Source: CBDDKS01 sp965230335 (GTDB taxonomy: Bacteria > Pseudomonadota > Gammaproteobacteria > Enterobacterales > Kangiellaceae). From it: a DNA stretch of 64,000 bases. Under the pieces are notes generated by a model that was not told the DNA's origin, did no database searches, and saw only the letters and a list, made by a program, of their open reading frames with translations. This document shows positions 54,507 to 62,805 of the stretch, piece by piece. Position numbers and translations under genes: made by a program. The stretch is taken from contig CBDDKS010000001.1 in assembly GCA_965230335.1 (NCBI GenBank), positions 36,207 through 100,206 of the forward strand. Direction: 5' to 3'. Within the stretch, counting starts at the first letter, position 1. The number at the start of each line of letters is the position of its first letter.

Positions 54507-55225
54507 GATTCAATTTTTGTTTGATGATTGTTCTTAGACCTAAGATCTTCTTCAATTGATTTATGATCATTTTCATAAGAAGAAAAGAGATCTGGAGTTG
54601 CTATATCTAAGTACTTGTTGACAAGAGCAGCCCTTTTCTCGTTCTGCGTTTCCCAATCACCATATTCCTCCGGAGTCCATTCACCCTTCATTTTATGCCC
54701 ACTGATATGACCATTTAACTTCTTACTAGATGAGGCGGCTTTGCCACATTCCGGACAAATGTATGGTTGCGCTTCAAAGCGCACCCCTTGCGCTAGCATT
54801 GCGCTTATTTGCGCTTCTTCTGCGCTCGATTGCACTTGATTTTGCGCGTCAGATTCTTCGTTTTGAATCTTTTTTCGATAATAAAAAAGATGAGTGAAAG
54901 TGAATATTGTTATTGGTAAAGCTGTATGTACCAAAACGATACCATAAACACTTTTCCCCGGTAGGAGTTGCCCAATTAGAGCCTGTGCAACCATTAGTAT
55001 TAAGTATATCAGCGCATAGCGCATTTTACCCCTGACACTAAATATTAACACCGCCAAATCAATGCCAATGGCATAACACCAAGCGAACCAAGGATGCTCG
55101 TATTGTGTATTATTGTTGGAGAATACTTGTATTGAGGATGCTACCTGCGGAATCAGAAGTGTGCAAAGAGCCGTGATCCAAAAGGCCTCATGTCCGATTA
55201 ATCGTATTAAAAATGAATCTTTCAT
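54503..55225 (-). CDS. Four-span membrane protein with a C2H2 zinc finger
   Basis: 240 aa. Four hydrophobic segments in residues ~12-115 (WITALCTLLIPQVASSI, WCYAIGIDLAVLIFSV, ALIYLILMVAQALIG, IVLVHTALPITIFTF) and then a cytoplasmic part with a classical finger C157-x2-C160-x12-H173-x3-H177 (YICPECGKAASSSKKLNGHISGH). Fingers of this exact spacing are rare in bacteria. A membrane-tethered DNA- or RNA-binding protein of the element, perhaps anchoring its replication at the membrane; inference. Confidence 0.78.
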   Translation of the reverse strand: MKDSFLIRLIGHEAFWITALCTLLIPQVASSIQVFSNNNTQYEHPWFAWCYAIGIDLAVLIFSVRGKMRYALIYLILMVAQALIGQLLPGKSVYGIVLVHTALPITIFTFTHLFYYRKKIQNEESDAQNQVQSSAEEAQISAMLAQGVRFEAQPYICPECGKAASSSKKLNGHISGHKMKGEWTPEEYGDWETQNEKRAALVNKYLDIATPDLFSSYENDHKSIEEDLRSKNNHQTKIES

Positions 55226-55229
55226 AGCA

Positions 55230-56471
55230 TCAAAGGAAAATATCTCGCACTGTTTCTAAATTCTGTACTGTATAACTATAGTTTTTCCAAACGTGTCGAA
55301 AGGCATTTTTTCTAATGTCATTACGTAATTCGTTGTCTTCTATCAGTAATTCTAACTTTTGAATCCATTCTTCTTTAGAACTAGCTAATAAGCCAGTTAC
55401 CCCATCTTCTATAACATTACTATAAGGTAGTACATCTGAAGCAACTACAGTAATGTACATAGATGCTAATTCAAAGTATTTAACTGGAGATTTGCCTGCT
55501 CTATTAAAAGGAATGTCTTTCATTGGCAGCAAGACTATATCAAGCGCCAATTCATTCAAAGTGGTGAAATAACCTGGCTTGTATTGGTCATTTTTTTGGT
55601 AGTCAACAAAATTCACAGATGGTACATAATCGAATTTTATTCCTTCCATATAATTTGTTCCATTTTTGTGCTTTCCATTCCAACCGAAAAGAATTATCTC
55701 AATTTGATCCTGATAATTTTCACTTAAATGCTTCAATACATCTATTATTTCTAGTTGATCAAAATAAGTACTATAATTCCCTACAATCGCTACTCTCAAC
55801 TTGTCTTGATCGCTATACTTTAACTCTGCTAAGTTTTCATAACTATAATGAGAAATAAGATTGGGGAGTACCTCTAAGCGTACATTCGATTCTGGATGGA
55901 ATTCATCAATTAATCGATCATAATAAGCCAATAATTCTTCTGTTGGCCCTGTTACGACATCTACTGCAGCTAAATTTTTGAGTAAGTTTTCTTTTCGAGT
56001 CCGTATATCTCCCAATGGATGTTGTAAACGATAGCTTGGGTGTTCTTTAGGCATAGCATGAAAATTCGAATCGATGTCCAAAATAAGTTGAACGTCTTGA
56101 TTGTGACTTTTTACCTCATCAATGAAGCTCATCCCGGATTCCGAATCTTGCCTATGAAGGTCCATAAACATTGCAGGTAAAACGATGTAGTCTGACCAAG
56201 CAATGAGGTCCATATCAATATGGTGTAGCTCTTCATCAAACGACTTTGCAAAGTTCCATTTCCTTATATCAGTAGCAATTGCAGAATGCGTATTACTTTG
56301 ATTGAGTTCGAGTAATGGCAATATCATTCTGTAATAACCACTGGCATTTAACAAAGGAGCGACATATAACACTTTTACCTTATCACCTATTTCATTGAGG
56401 GTATATTGTGGGTATGCTTTATCAAAATCTTTATGTTGAAGTTGTTGGTATAGCTTATATACAGTTTTCAT
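55230..56471 (-). CDS. GT4-like glycosyltransferase
   Basis: About 413 aa from ATG 56471 (an upstream ATG at 56531 would overlap the previous gene). N-terminal Rossmann start VKVLYVAPLLNASGYYRMI; C-terminal GT-B part LRVAIVGNYSTYFDQLEIIDVL, and SPVKYFELASMYITVVASDVLPYSNVIEDGVTGLL, which is the nucleotide-sugar binding Ex7E-type pattern of family GT4. It probably transfers a sugar to DNA, a capsid protein or a cell-surface glycan. Phages use such enzymes for DNA hypermodification or receptor masking; the substrate cannot be told. Confidence 0.8.
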   Translation of the reverse strand: MKTVYKLYQQLQHKDFDKAYPQYTLNEIGDKVKVLYVAPLLNASGYYRMILPLLELNQSNTHSAIATDIRKWNFAKSFDEELHHIDMDLIAWSDYIVLPAMFMDLHRQDSESGMSFIDEVKSHNQDVQLILDIDSNFHAMPKEHPSYRLQHPLGDIRTRKENLLKNLAAVDVVTGPTEELLAYYDRLIDEFHPESNVRLEVLPNLISHYSYENLAELKYSDQDKLRVAIVGNYSTYFDQLEIIDVLKHLSENYQDQIEIILFGWNGKHKNGTNYMEGIKFDYVPSVNFVDYQKNDQYKPGYFTTLNELALDIVLLPMKDIPFNRAGKSPVKYFELASMYITVVASDVLPYSNVIEDGVTGLLASSKEEWIQKLELLIEDNELRNDIRKNAFRHVWKNYSYTVQNLETVRDIFL

Positions 56472-56488
56472 TAATACAGACTTAAAGA

Positions 56489-56806
56489 TTAATTGTTTGG
56501 GATTTTGTTTAGATGTCCTGGGATTTCGCATTGGACTCCTTCGTAATAAAATGCTATTGGTGTCCTTTTAGCGGCAACAGGAGAGTCATTTTCAGCAATC
56601 AGAATACCATTCGCTTTGGAACCATATTCGATAATCTTCTTTTTGAACCTATTAATTCCAGTTTCTTTATTTTTAGATGCTGAATTGCGACTCTTCCAAT
56701 CAATCGAATAAAAAGTTCTGGTATTACCGTCCTTAAACCAAACCACCATTACAGAGAACGAATCTCGGTTAATTCTCCAGCCTCCTGAAGGTCTTGATGT
56801 ATTCAT
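56489..56806 (-). CDS. Unknown small protein, 105 aa
   Basis: Begins with SGGWRINRDSFSVMVVWFKDGNTRTFYSIDWKSR, a beta hairpin pattern, followed by a helix and NGILIAENDS...PIAFYYEG. Found as a small orphan type in Bacteroidota mobile elements as far as I can tell; role unknown. Overlaps the 153-aa gene by 4 nt. Confidence 0.55.
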   Translation of the reverse strand: MNTSRPSGGWRINRDSFSVMVVWFKDGNTRTFYSIDWKSRNSASKNKETGINRFKKKIIEYGSKANGILIAENDSPVAAKRTPIAFYYEGVQCEIPGHLNKIPNN

Positions 56807-57264
56807 TGCATAAAGTGGTTTATAACGTCTATTAATTTGATTGTTTTATACCTGGAATCCCGATCATACACATGTACACTTACATGCTCGTTTGGTTTGG
56901 ATATTCGCACAATTAATCGGGATAAAGGAATATTATATTCCAATGAAAGTTGCTGAAGGTAGTTTTTGACTGATTGACTTACCTTCGTTGATTGTGAACT
57001 GCTTCCAGTAAAAAAAATCACTAATTCATTTACAGATATTTGCCTAACAAACTTTCTCTGACAAAATAAATTAGCGATCAACTGCGTATCATTAGTTCCT
57101 ATTCGAACATTTATACTGTTTTTTGGTTGTAACCGAGTTGCTGTAAAAAATCTACTGATATTAGAGGTTACCATTTTTTCATATCCAAACACATCTACTT
57201 TAACAGTGTTTAAATAGCTTTTTATTTTTTCGCTTATACCTGTTTTCTTCCTTTTTTCAATCAT
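56803..57264 (-). CDS. Unknown protein, 153 aa
   Basis: Alternating helix and strand; no motif. Basic, no span. Between the 105-aa gene (4-nt overlap) and the initiator-like gene (11 bp). Confidence 0.55.
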   Translation of the reverse strand: MIEKRKKTGISEKIKSYLNTVKVDVFGYEKMVTSNISRFFTATRLQPKNSINVRIGTNDTQLIANLFCQRKFVRQISVNELVIFFTGSSSQSTKVSQSVKNYLQQLSLEYNIPLSRLIVRISKPNEHVSVHVYDRDSRYKTIKLIDVINHFMQ

Positions 57265-57275
57265 AGTTCAACTGT

Positions 57276-58568
57276 TTAATTCATATACATTTCCTTGTAG
57301 CTCGTGGGCGCTATAATGGCTGCATGAAATTGTTCCAATAATATTGGGTTTTTCAAATTTCGAATTCGCTGTTCACACTGTCTAAATAACTGGAGTGGAG
57401 GTTTCTGTTCTATACTGTTCCTCTTTTGATTGTTTAGATACCTTTTTATTTGTCCGTGCAAAACGAGCTGCTCTTGAACATCCTTTTGACGTGCCTTGAA
57501 GATTTCATGCCATTTCTTCGTTCCTGTAAATCCATATCGATTATTTGGGTCAAAGTACCGCTGTGGGAGCTGTACATATCTACGCTGGGGGTCTTTATCT
57601 ATGTATTTTTTGACCAGGTAAATTCGTTCAATATATATTTGATGTACACGACTCAAGTTGGCATTGTTTACAGGTTCATACCATTGATAAAGTAATCTTA
57701 TCGCTGTGTCTTCCTGTTGTTGGGTTAAGTATTTTTCTTTGTACAGTATGTTTTTTGCTAGTTTCCACAAAGAGAATGCATAAAATTTTAGGGAAGTGTC
57801 ACGAGCTTTGGTCGAGGCCTCCTTTTCTTCATATTGCCCCGAAACCTCAGCCCGTGTTATTGACACTTTTTCCCTTGCTTCTTCGATAAAACCTAGGCAT
57901 TTTTCCCTTGTGTTTCCAGTTTTTTTGTTGCCAGTAATGGCTAAATCTTTGTTCCGCGATTCAGCGGAACGCCATATTTTGTTGCTAGTACTGTAGCCTG
58001 TGTTCTGATTAGGATTTGCTGTGTTGATGGATGTTATCCACTTATCAACCTCATTTATTATATTATTGTAACTATTGTTACTAGTATCTCTATTAGGACA
58101 TTTTGTCGTTTTATTTTTTTTAAGTATCAGGTTGTCAGTGTTTAATTTATTTGTACAAGTACTTCTGCTTTCAAGCTTTCCGACACTTTTATCCACCAGT
58201 TTTTCGGTTGGAATTATTATTTCTCCGTTTAATATGAGCTCATAACTCGAGTTAGTACCATGGAAAATTTTCTCCCTGATAATACCCGCTTCAATTAATC
58301 TAAGAATGTGTCGTTGGATGGTTCTTGGACTAGATTTGGCTAAAGATGATAAATGTGGATTGTTGGTTCTAAATCCTAGCAGATCGGCCTTATTAAGAGA
58401 TTTAATTCCATTTCTTTTAATTAACCACCTTCCATATTCCTTAATAATCTCCTGAGCGGTATGAATGACGCTTGCCTTAATCTTTTTATTGTTAGGAACT
58501 TGATCATTGTATTGAACAATGTGCCGATCTAAGGCTTTAAATGCCTGGGAATAGTTAACCACTATCAT
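57276..58568 (-). CDS. Replication-initiator-like winged-helix protein, 430 aa
   Basis: Residues ~1-130 form a winged-helix module: IHTAQEIIKEYGRWLIKRNGI..NKADLLGFRTNNPHLSSLAKSSPRTIQRHILRLIEAGIIREKIFHGTNSSYEL, the layout of Rep-type or HTH domains. The centre (~140-230) is a low-complexity Asn/Ser/Thr/Lys linker; the C-terminal ~190 residues are helical and basic (QRYFDPNNRYGF). It resembles initiator-like proteins of Bacteroidota conjugative elements and plasmids. Function inferred. Confidence 0.6.
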   Translation of the reverse strand: MIVVNYSQAFKALDRHIVQYNDQVPNNKKIKASVIHTAQEIIKEYGRWLIKRNGIKSLNKADLLGFRTNNPHLSSLAKSSPRTIQRHILRLIEAGIIREKIFHGTNSSYELILNGEIIIPTEKLVDKSVGKLESRSTCTNKLNTDNLILKKNKTTKCPNRDTSNNSYNNIINEVDKWITSINTANPNQNTGYSTSNKIWRSAESRNKDLAITGNKKTGNTREKCLGFIEEAREKVSITRAEVSGQYEEKEASTKARDTSLKFYAFSLWKLAKNILYKEKYLTQQQEDTAIRLLYQWYEPVNNANLSRVHQIYIERIYLVKKYIDKDPQRRYVQLPQRYFDPNNRYGFTGTKKWHEIFKARQKDVQEQLVLHGQIKRYLNNQKRNSIEQKPPLQLFRQCEQRIRNLKNPILLEQFHAAIIAPTSYKEMYMN

Positions 58569-58586
58569 AACTCACGGGTATATATC

Positions 58587-58826
58587 TTATGATTCAAAAA
58601 AAGAGTACAAGTAATCTTTTAACTGTACTTGCGCCATCTGTTGAGCGAACTCCAATTCATGAAAATTCAGTTTTAAACTTCTTATATTGGACGATAAGAG
58701 AAACTTATCTTCAAGTTGACATATTTCAAAAAGAATATTGTAATCACCATCTATCACTCCACACCAGGAATTTGGTCCGGTATCATGCCATATGAGATTT
58801 TTTAGTGTCAATTTATTTAGTTCCAT
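58587..58826 (-). CDS. Small unknown protein, 79 aa
   Basis: Mixed alpha/beta. Overlaps the 62-aa gene by 14 nt and lies 18 bp before the initiator-like gene. A KNLIWHDTGPNSWCGVIDGDYNILFEI segment recalls SH3-like small proteins of phages. No family. Confidence 0.5.
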   Translation of the reverse strand: MELNKLTLKNLIWHDTGPNSWCGVIDGDYNILFEICQLEDKFLLSSNIRSLKLNFHELEFAQQMAQVQLKDYLYSFFES

Positions 58827-59001
58827 GTTTGTTACTTTTTAATCGTTTCACTTTCCAACGCCAAAAGTACTTGGTATGTGCTACTAGTGTATTTTTCCGC
58901 GTCAACCAACCATTTTTCTTGGCAATATCATTCCATGCATCTGAAGAGGTCGCATACAACTTCTTAGATCGCCGTACCCAAAAATTCGTATTAGGAGCCA
59001 T
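58813..59001 (-). CDS. Small basic protein, 62 aa
   Basis: Basic and aromatic (FWVRRSKKLYATSSDAWNDIAKKNGW), probably DNA-binding. In operon order after the excisionase-like gene. Reality supported only by coupling with its neighbours and by composition. Confidence 0.45.
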   Translation of the reverse strand: MAPNTNFWVRRSKKLYATSSDAWNDIAKKNGWLTRKNTLVAHTKYFWRWKVKRLKSNKHGTK

Positions 59002-59051
59002 ATTTAAGCAGGAAGGTCTGAATCAAAAAAAAACCTGATTATAACATTTTG

Positions 59052-59363
59052 CTATCTGATGATATTTTTTTCCAAAAACTTTAACAAACTGGGTTTGTAA
59101 TAGAGGTAAATCCCACCGACCTTAGATATCAAAATACCATTCAAAGGGCTATTATCCCTGATTTCTTGCATTTTACTACTCCCCTTAATTTTAAGGATTC
59201 TCATGGCTTCTATCTTGGAAATCCACTCATCATCAGAACGTACTTTTTCGAGATTCTTAGTCGATTCCGAAATTATTTCACTTAAAGCCGACTTTACAAT
59301 GTTCTTAATTTCGGTTTTGAGTAAATCGTAAGCCTCATCCCCTTCATACAGTAATACTTTCAT
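59052..59363 (-). CDS. Excisionase/HTH_17-like DNA-binding protein
   Basis: 103 aa. The second half has the layout of the MerR-like excisionase fold: WISKIEAMRILKIKGSSKMQEIRDNSPLNGILISKVGGIYLYYKPSLLKFLEKN (helix-helix-wing with a final recognition helix). Proteins of this type regulate integration or excision of Bacteroidota elements. No integrase is seen in the window. Confidence 0.62.
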   Translation of the reverse strand: MKVLLYEGDEAYDLLKTEIKNIVKSALSEIISESTKNLEKVRSDDEWISKIEAMRILKIKGSSKMQEIRDNSPLNGILISKVGGIYLYYKPSLLKFLEKNIIR

Positions 59364-59380
59364 AATTGTACCTGATTTAA

Positions 59381-59803
59381 CTAAAACTCCAGAGATCGCT
59401 GACCATTAAAGACAGACACTACCTTTTTTTTAATGAGTTTTTCCCTACTCTTTTTCCTATTATCGTGCTCTTTGATCAATTGAAGCGCTGCATCGTAAAT
59501 ATCCTCCGCATTATTGGTTCTATTAGACTTAAAGCTAAAAAATCGAGTAACGGTTGATTGGGATAATCCAGACAGTTCAGTAATCTTCTTAATGTAATTA
59601 TTAGGTAATTTCCTCTTGAGGCTCTCAATCTGGGCCATTTCTATACTCATTTCCAACAAATGATTAGAGACTTTTTCATTTATTTCCTTACACTCAAAAA
59701 AATCAAGAATAATTTTTGAACGAAACCCCGTACGTCCTTTTAATAACTGAAGGTAATTATTCGGCATAATTTCTTTTAGTGCCTCAATTTTTGTCCTTTC
59801 CAT
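59381..59803 (-). CDS. Tandem-HTH regulator (duplicated domain), 140 aa
   Basis: The protein contains two similar helical units: residues ~8-57 (ALKEIMPNNYLQLLKGRTGF...FF) and ~61-112 (SLKRKLPNNYIKKITELSGL...RFFSF), both with P-N-N-Y followed by a Cro-type helix-turn-helix and an (L/F)F end. The second is the better HTH (LSGLSQSTVTRFFSF). A C-terminal Lys-rich tail follows. First gene of the early operon and divergent from 60231; likely binds the ATACC-N7-GGTAT dyads upstream of it. Confidence 0.75.
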   Translation of the reverse strand: MERTKIEALKEIMPNNYLQLLKGRTGFRSKIILDFFECKEINEKVSNHLLEMSIEMAQIESLKRKLPNNYIKKITELSGLSQSTVTRFFSFKSNRTNNAEDIYDAALQLIKEHDNRKKSREKLIKKKVVSVFNGQRSLEF

Positions 59804-59834
59804 ATTAATTTCGTTTTTGCTTAACCATCAACTA

Positions 59835-59919
59835 ATACCTAAAAATGGTATATAAATTTAAAATATAATTCCAAACGATCTATCGAATTACTTAAATCTA
59901 TACCCATTAAAGGTATATA
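59835..59919. promoter_or_regulatory. Paired ATACC-N7-GGTAT dyads in a divergent regulatory region
   Basis: ATACC-N7-GGTAT occurs at 59835-59851 and again at 59900-59916, followed by ATA in both copies. Centres are 65 bp apart, about six helical turns, so a dimer or two dimers would bind the same face. The region between divergent genes 59381-59803 and 60231-60656 (427 bp, very AT-rich) holds no gene; these sites are the likely repressor operators. Confidence 0.6.
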
Positions 59920-60230
59920 TCAAGAAAAGAAAAATATTTTTCCAAAAATAATTACAACAAACTGATTATCAAGTCTTAAAAAATTTAAGCGAATTTAAAA
60001 CGAACCCATAAAACCTCTCAAAAGACTGCAACTAATAAGCCATAAATAACTAATAAACAATCAGTTAAATTGATTTCAGTATTTTTTCCACAATCATTCC
60101 ACATTCGTAAAACAATCATTTATAGAAAATTCCTTTGAACAATTACACCGATTAGACTATATTCAAAAACTCACTATAAACAAGCCACGACTCTCTTAAT
60201 GTATGTAATACGTAACAAAAACGAACAACA

Positions 60231-60656
60231 ATGGAAAAGTCTAAAAAACTAACAGAAGGAAATCAATTAAAACCACTTACCACCCTGGACAAAAAATACC
60301 TACAAGCCATTGATATTATTATAGAACATAAATTAGCAAATAGCATGAGAGACATATCAATAAACCTAAACTTTAAGCATGATGCGGTTTATAGGACAAA
60401 ATCATTGGGTGTTAGTCTAAATCTCCTTACTGCTACAATTGAAAAGTACGATCTCAATGCCAACTTTTTTTTTCATAATGACAAAACATTGTTCCGAAAA
60501 GGAAACAAAATCAATAAACCCAAAACGGCAACACCTGTAACCCCCACTAATTCGTTATCAAAAATAGCCGATCTCATTTCTGATCACCTCATGCTCCAAA
60601 CCAATCTATCCATACTTAATACCAACAAGGCCTCAGATCAAAAAAGTGCAACATAA
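60231..60656 (+). CDS. Plus-strand regulator candidate, 141 aa
   Basis: N-terminal ~75 residues are a helical domain with HTH-like segment (SMRDISINLNFKHDAVYRTKSLGVSLNLL); the remainder is Thr/Asn/Lys-rich linker and a C-terminal helix (SKIADLISDHLMLQTNLSIL). Divergent from the tandem-HTH gene; both probably form the switch of the element. Confidence 0.6.
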   Translation: MEKSKKLTEGNQLKPLTTLDKKYLQAIDIIIEHKLANSMRDISINLNFKHDAVYRTKSLGVSLNLLTATIEKYDLNANFFFHNDKTLFRKGNKINKPKTATPVTPTNSLSKIADLISDHLMLQTNLSILNTNKASDQKSAT

Positions 60657-60758
60657 TAACACCTCTATAGACATTACATATAAAATGAAATCTAAAGAAC
60701 TGCTATTAAGATTCAATGTTAAAAATAGCCACTTAACAGGTATAAATCATATTGAAAA

Positions 60759-60778
60759 GTGTGCAAAAGGTGTGCAAA
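60759..60778. repeat. Twin GTGTGCAAA repeats near the tRNA end
   Basis: GTGTGCAAA at 60759-60767 and again at 60770-60778, between the last element gene and tRNA-Arg. Direct repeats of this kind are typical arm-type sites near element ends or integrase genes. AGCCACTTA at 60727-60735 also recurs as the left arm of the tRNA terminator at 60800-60808. Confidence 0.5.
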
Positions 60779-60791
60779 TACAATTATACCA

Positions 60792-60826
60792 ATAAAAAAA
60801 GCCACTTACGTAAAACATAAGTGGCT
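60792..60826 (-). terminator. Terminator downstream of tRNA-Arg
   Basis: AGCCACTTA (60800-60808) pairs with TAAGTGGCT (60818-60826), 9 bp with a 9-nt loop, and a T run follows on the minus strand. It lies 12 nt downstream of the tRNA. Confidence 0.8.
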
Positions 60827-60837
60827 GATTTTCAGAG

Positions 60838-60911
60838 TGACCTCGCCAAGATTCAAACTTGGAACCTCTTGAGCCGTAATCAAGTGCTCTATTCAGTTGA
60901 GCTACGAGGCC
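60838..60911 (-). tRNA. tRNA-Arg (anticodon ACG)
   Basis: 74 nt. Acceptor stem GGCCTCG pairs with CGAGGTC (one G-U), discriminator A at 60838, D arm with GAATAGAGC, anticodon arm CTTGA-TTACGGC-TCAAG (anticodon ACG) and T arm CCAAG-TTTGAAT-CTTGG. CCA not encoded. The element lies against the 3' end, the usual side for tRNA-integrating elements; the matching second attachment repeat is not in the window. Confidence 0.93.
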
Positions 60912-60954
60912 AATTAGTAGCCCGCTTTAACTAAACCGGGCTGCAAATGTAACA

Positions 60955-61560
60955 TTATTTTTCTTTTTCAGGAAATAATTCGGATAAAATATTCAATATT
61001 TGAGGAATAATCAGTTGCTTATTATCGTTGACCACCCGCCAACGACCTTTATCAATCATATCTTCTTCACTACGCTGTTTCGAAATGATCGCCTTCACAT
61101 CTGCTTCTGTACGCTGTGTATCTCTAAGCAAAACACGCTGCATCCTCACCTCTAAAGGAGCTGTTACCACAACCACACCATCTAAGTCCTTATAGGTAGT
61201 CGTATCAAAGATCAGGGCTGCTTCTTTTACTAAAAGCCTAAAAGCGCTGTGCTCTTCTTTCCAGTCTTCAAAGTCCCTGGCTACTACCGGGTGTACCAGT
61301 TCATTCAATTTACCCAACAAGGTACCGTCATTAAAAGCGCGCTGGGCAATGAGAGCCCTGTTCAACCCAGATTCATTATAAGAATCTGCTCCGAAAATAC
61401 GTTTTACTCCCTGCCTGATAGCTTCATCGTTATTCATCAACCACTTTGCCCTTGAATCTGCATCATATACGGCCGCTCCTGTTTCCTTAAAAATACGACA
61501 CACTACTGATTTGCCGGCACCAATTCCACCGGTCACCCCTACTACCACCGGTTTATTCAT
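60955..61560 (-). CDS. coaE: Dephospho-CoA kinase
   Basis: 201 aa. P-loop GVTGGIGAGKSVVCRIF near the start and DADSRAKWLMN, followed by the lid ALIAQRAFNDG and a dNK-like core, all typical of CoaE. It phosphorylates the 3'-OH of dephospho-CoA, the last step of CoA synthesis. Overlaps the YbbR-like gene by 8 nt in the conserved Bacteroidota order. Confidence 0.95.
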   Translation of the reverse strand: MNKPVVVGVTGGIGAGKSVVCRIFKETGAAVYDADSRAKWLMNNDEAIRQGVKRIFGADSYNESGLNRALIAQRAFNDGTLLGKLNELVHPVVARDFEDWKEEHSAFRLLVKEAALIFDTTTYKDLDGVVVVTAPLEVRMQRVLLRDTQRTEADVKAIISKQRSEEDMIDKGRWRVVNDNKQLIIPQILNILSELFPEKEK

Positions 61561-62464
61561 TGGCTCTCAGCTTTAATTTCACCGGTCCCGTCAATTGAAC
61601 CTGTTTCGGCACATGTGTGTAATTCAACACTACTGTGGAATCGAGTGCATCGAAAGAATCCTTTTTCACGCTCACTTTAATGCGCGCCTGTTTTTTAATA
61701 GTGTTAATATCAAAGGCTTTCAGCGACACCTTAATGCTATCCGGAGCATCAACACCCTTGGGTAAGCCTCGTTTATCAAGCATCAAATAGCTTGTTTTGA
61801 TTTGTTTTTTTTCCAGCTGCACATTAACAACCAACTCATTGGGAATAGCTTCCACAAAATCGGGGAGCTCATCATTAATATTAATTTTGAAGTCATTAAG
61901 ATTCTGACCTTCTGAAAGTGCTTTTATCCTCAAAAACAGCGTATCATCCAACCTGTCTGTTACAGACGTCGCACCCGTCACGTTCAAAATAGCAGGACGT
62001 ATACTGTATTCACCTTTAATACGGTTGTCGGGTGACATAATCGAAGAGTCTAACAGGACTTGTACCTGTTTTTGGCCAATTTCATCAAGGTTAACATCAA
62101 TATCATGATTGACTACAAAATTCACTTTAAAATCGACCTGATCTGTTAACAGTCGCTCAAGTTCCGAACCTGAAATCGACTGTAAATTGCTCAACTTACC
62201 GGCATGAACCCGGAGTTCATCAACACCATAGCCCAAATTTTTGATAAACAGCCGCCAGCCATTTTCAGAAATATTTATTAAAACCGTATTCTGCGGTTCG
62301 CCAATAAACATATAATCTTTTCCCGTTTCAATCTTCAAGGGAAAGGCAATACTGGAATTATAACTGCGGCTCATAGCCTGTAAAAACCAAAAAGCAGTGG
62401 CCATGACAAAGCATAGCAACACTGCTCTAAGATTTAAACCTGTTTTATTTACCCACTTGCTCAT
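61553..62464 (-). CDS. YbbR-like domain protein
   Basis: 303 aa with an N-terminal span (LRAVLLCFVMATAFWFLQAM) and YbbR-type beta repeats (for example VQVLLDSSIMSPDNRIKGEYSIRP). Homologues lie between yajC and coaE in Bacteroidota. Role unknown, cell-envelope. Confidence 0.85.
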   Translation of the reverse strand: MSKWVNKTGLNLRAVLLCFVMATAFWFLQAMSRSYNSSIAFPLKIETGKDYMFIGEPQNTVLINISENGWRLFIKNLGYGVDELRVHAGKLSNLQSISGSELERLLTDQVDFKVNFVVNHDIDVNLDEIGQKQVQVLLDSSIMSPDNRIKGEYSIRPAILNVTGATSVTDRLDDTLFLRIKALSEGQNLNDFKININDELPDFVEAIPNELVVNVQLEKKQIKTSYLMLDKRGLPKGVDAPDSIKVSLKAFDINTIKKQARIKVSVKKDSFDALDSTVVLNYTHVPKQVQLTGPVKLKLRANE

Positions 62465-62476
62465 ATGGGTATATTG

Positions 62477-62782
62477 TTATTTTTTTGTTGCCGAAGGCAT
62501 TGAAATAGAAGATCTATCTAGTGTTAAAAGAGTCCCCTTGTGAACATCTACTAATACTTTTTCACCTTCTATACTTTTAACTTTTCCGTAAATGCCTCCA
62601 ACGGTCATCACATCATCTCCGGTCTTAATTGATTCGCGGTATTTACGTTGTTCTTTTTGCTTTTTCTGCTGAGGACGAATCATTAAGAAGTACATGGCAA
62701 GAACCAAGCCAATAGGAATTATCAGACCTTGAATATTAAATTGTCCTTGACCCTGTGCCTGCAACAATATAGAATTTAACAT
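62477..62782 (-). CDS. yajC: Preprotein translocase accessory subunit YajC
   Basis: 101 aa. One span (GLIIPIGLVLAMYFLMI) followed by RPQQKKQKEQ, then DDVMTVGGIYGKVKSIEGEKVLVDV, the conserved YajC pattern. Associates with SecDF in protein export. Confidence 0.94.
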   Translation of the reverse strand: MLNSILLQAQGQGQFNIQGLIIPIGLVLAMYFLMIRPQQKKQKEQRKYRESIKTGDDVMTVGGIYGKVKSIEGEKVLVDVHKGTLLTLDRSSISMPSATKK

Positions 62783-62805
62783 ATTTTATTTATTTGTTTA
62801 TAGAG

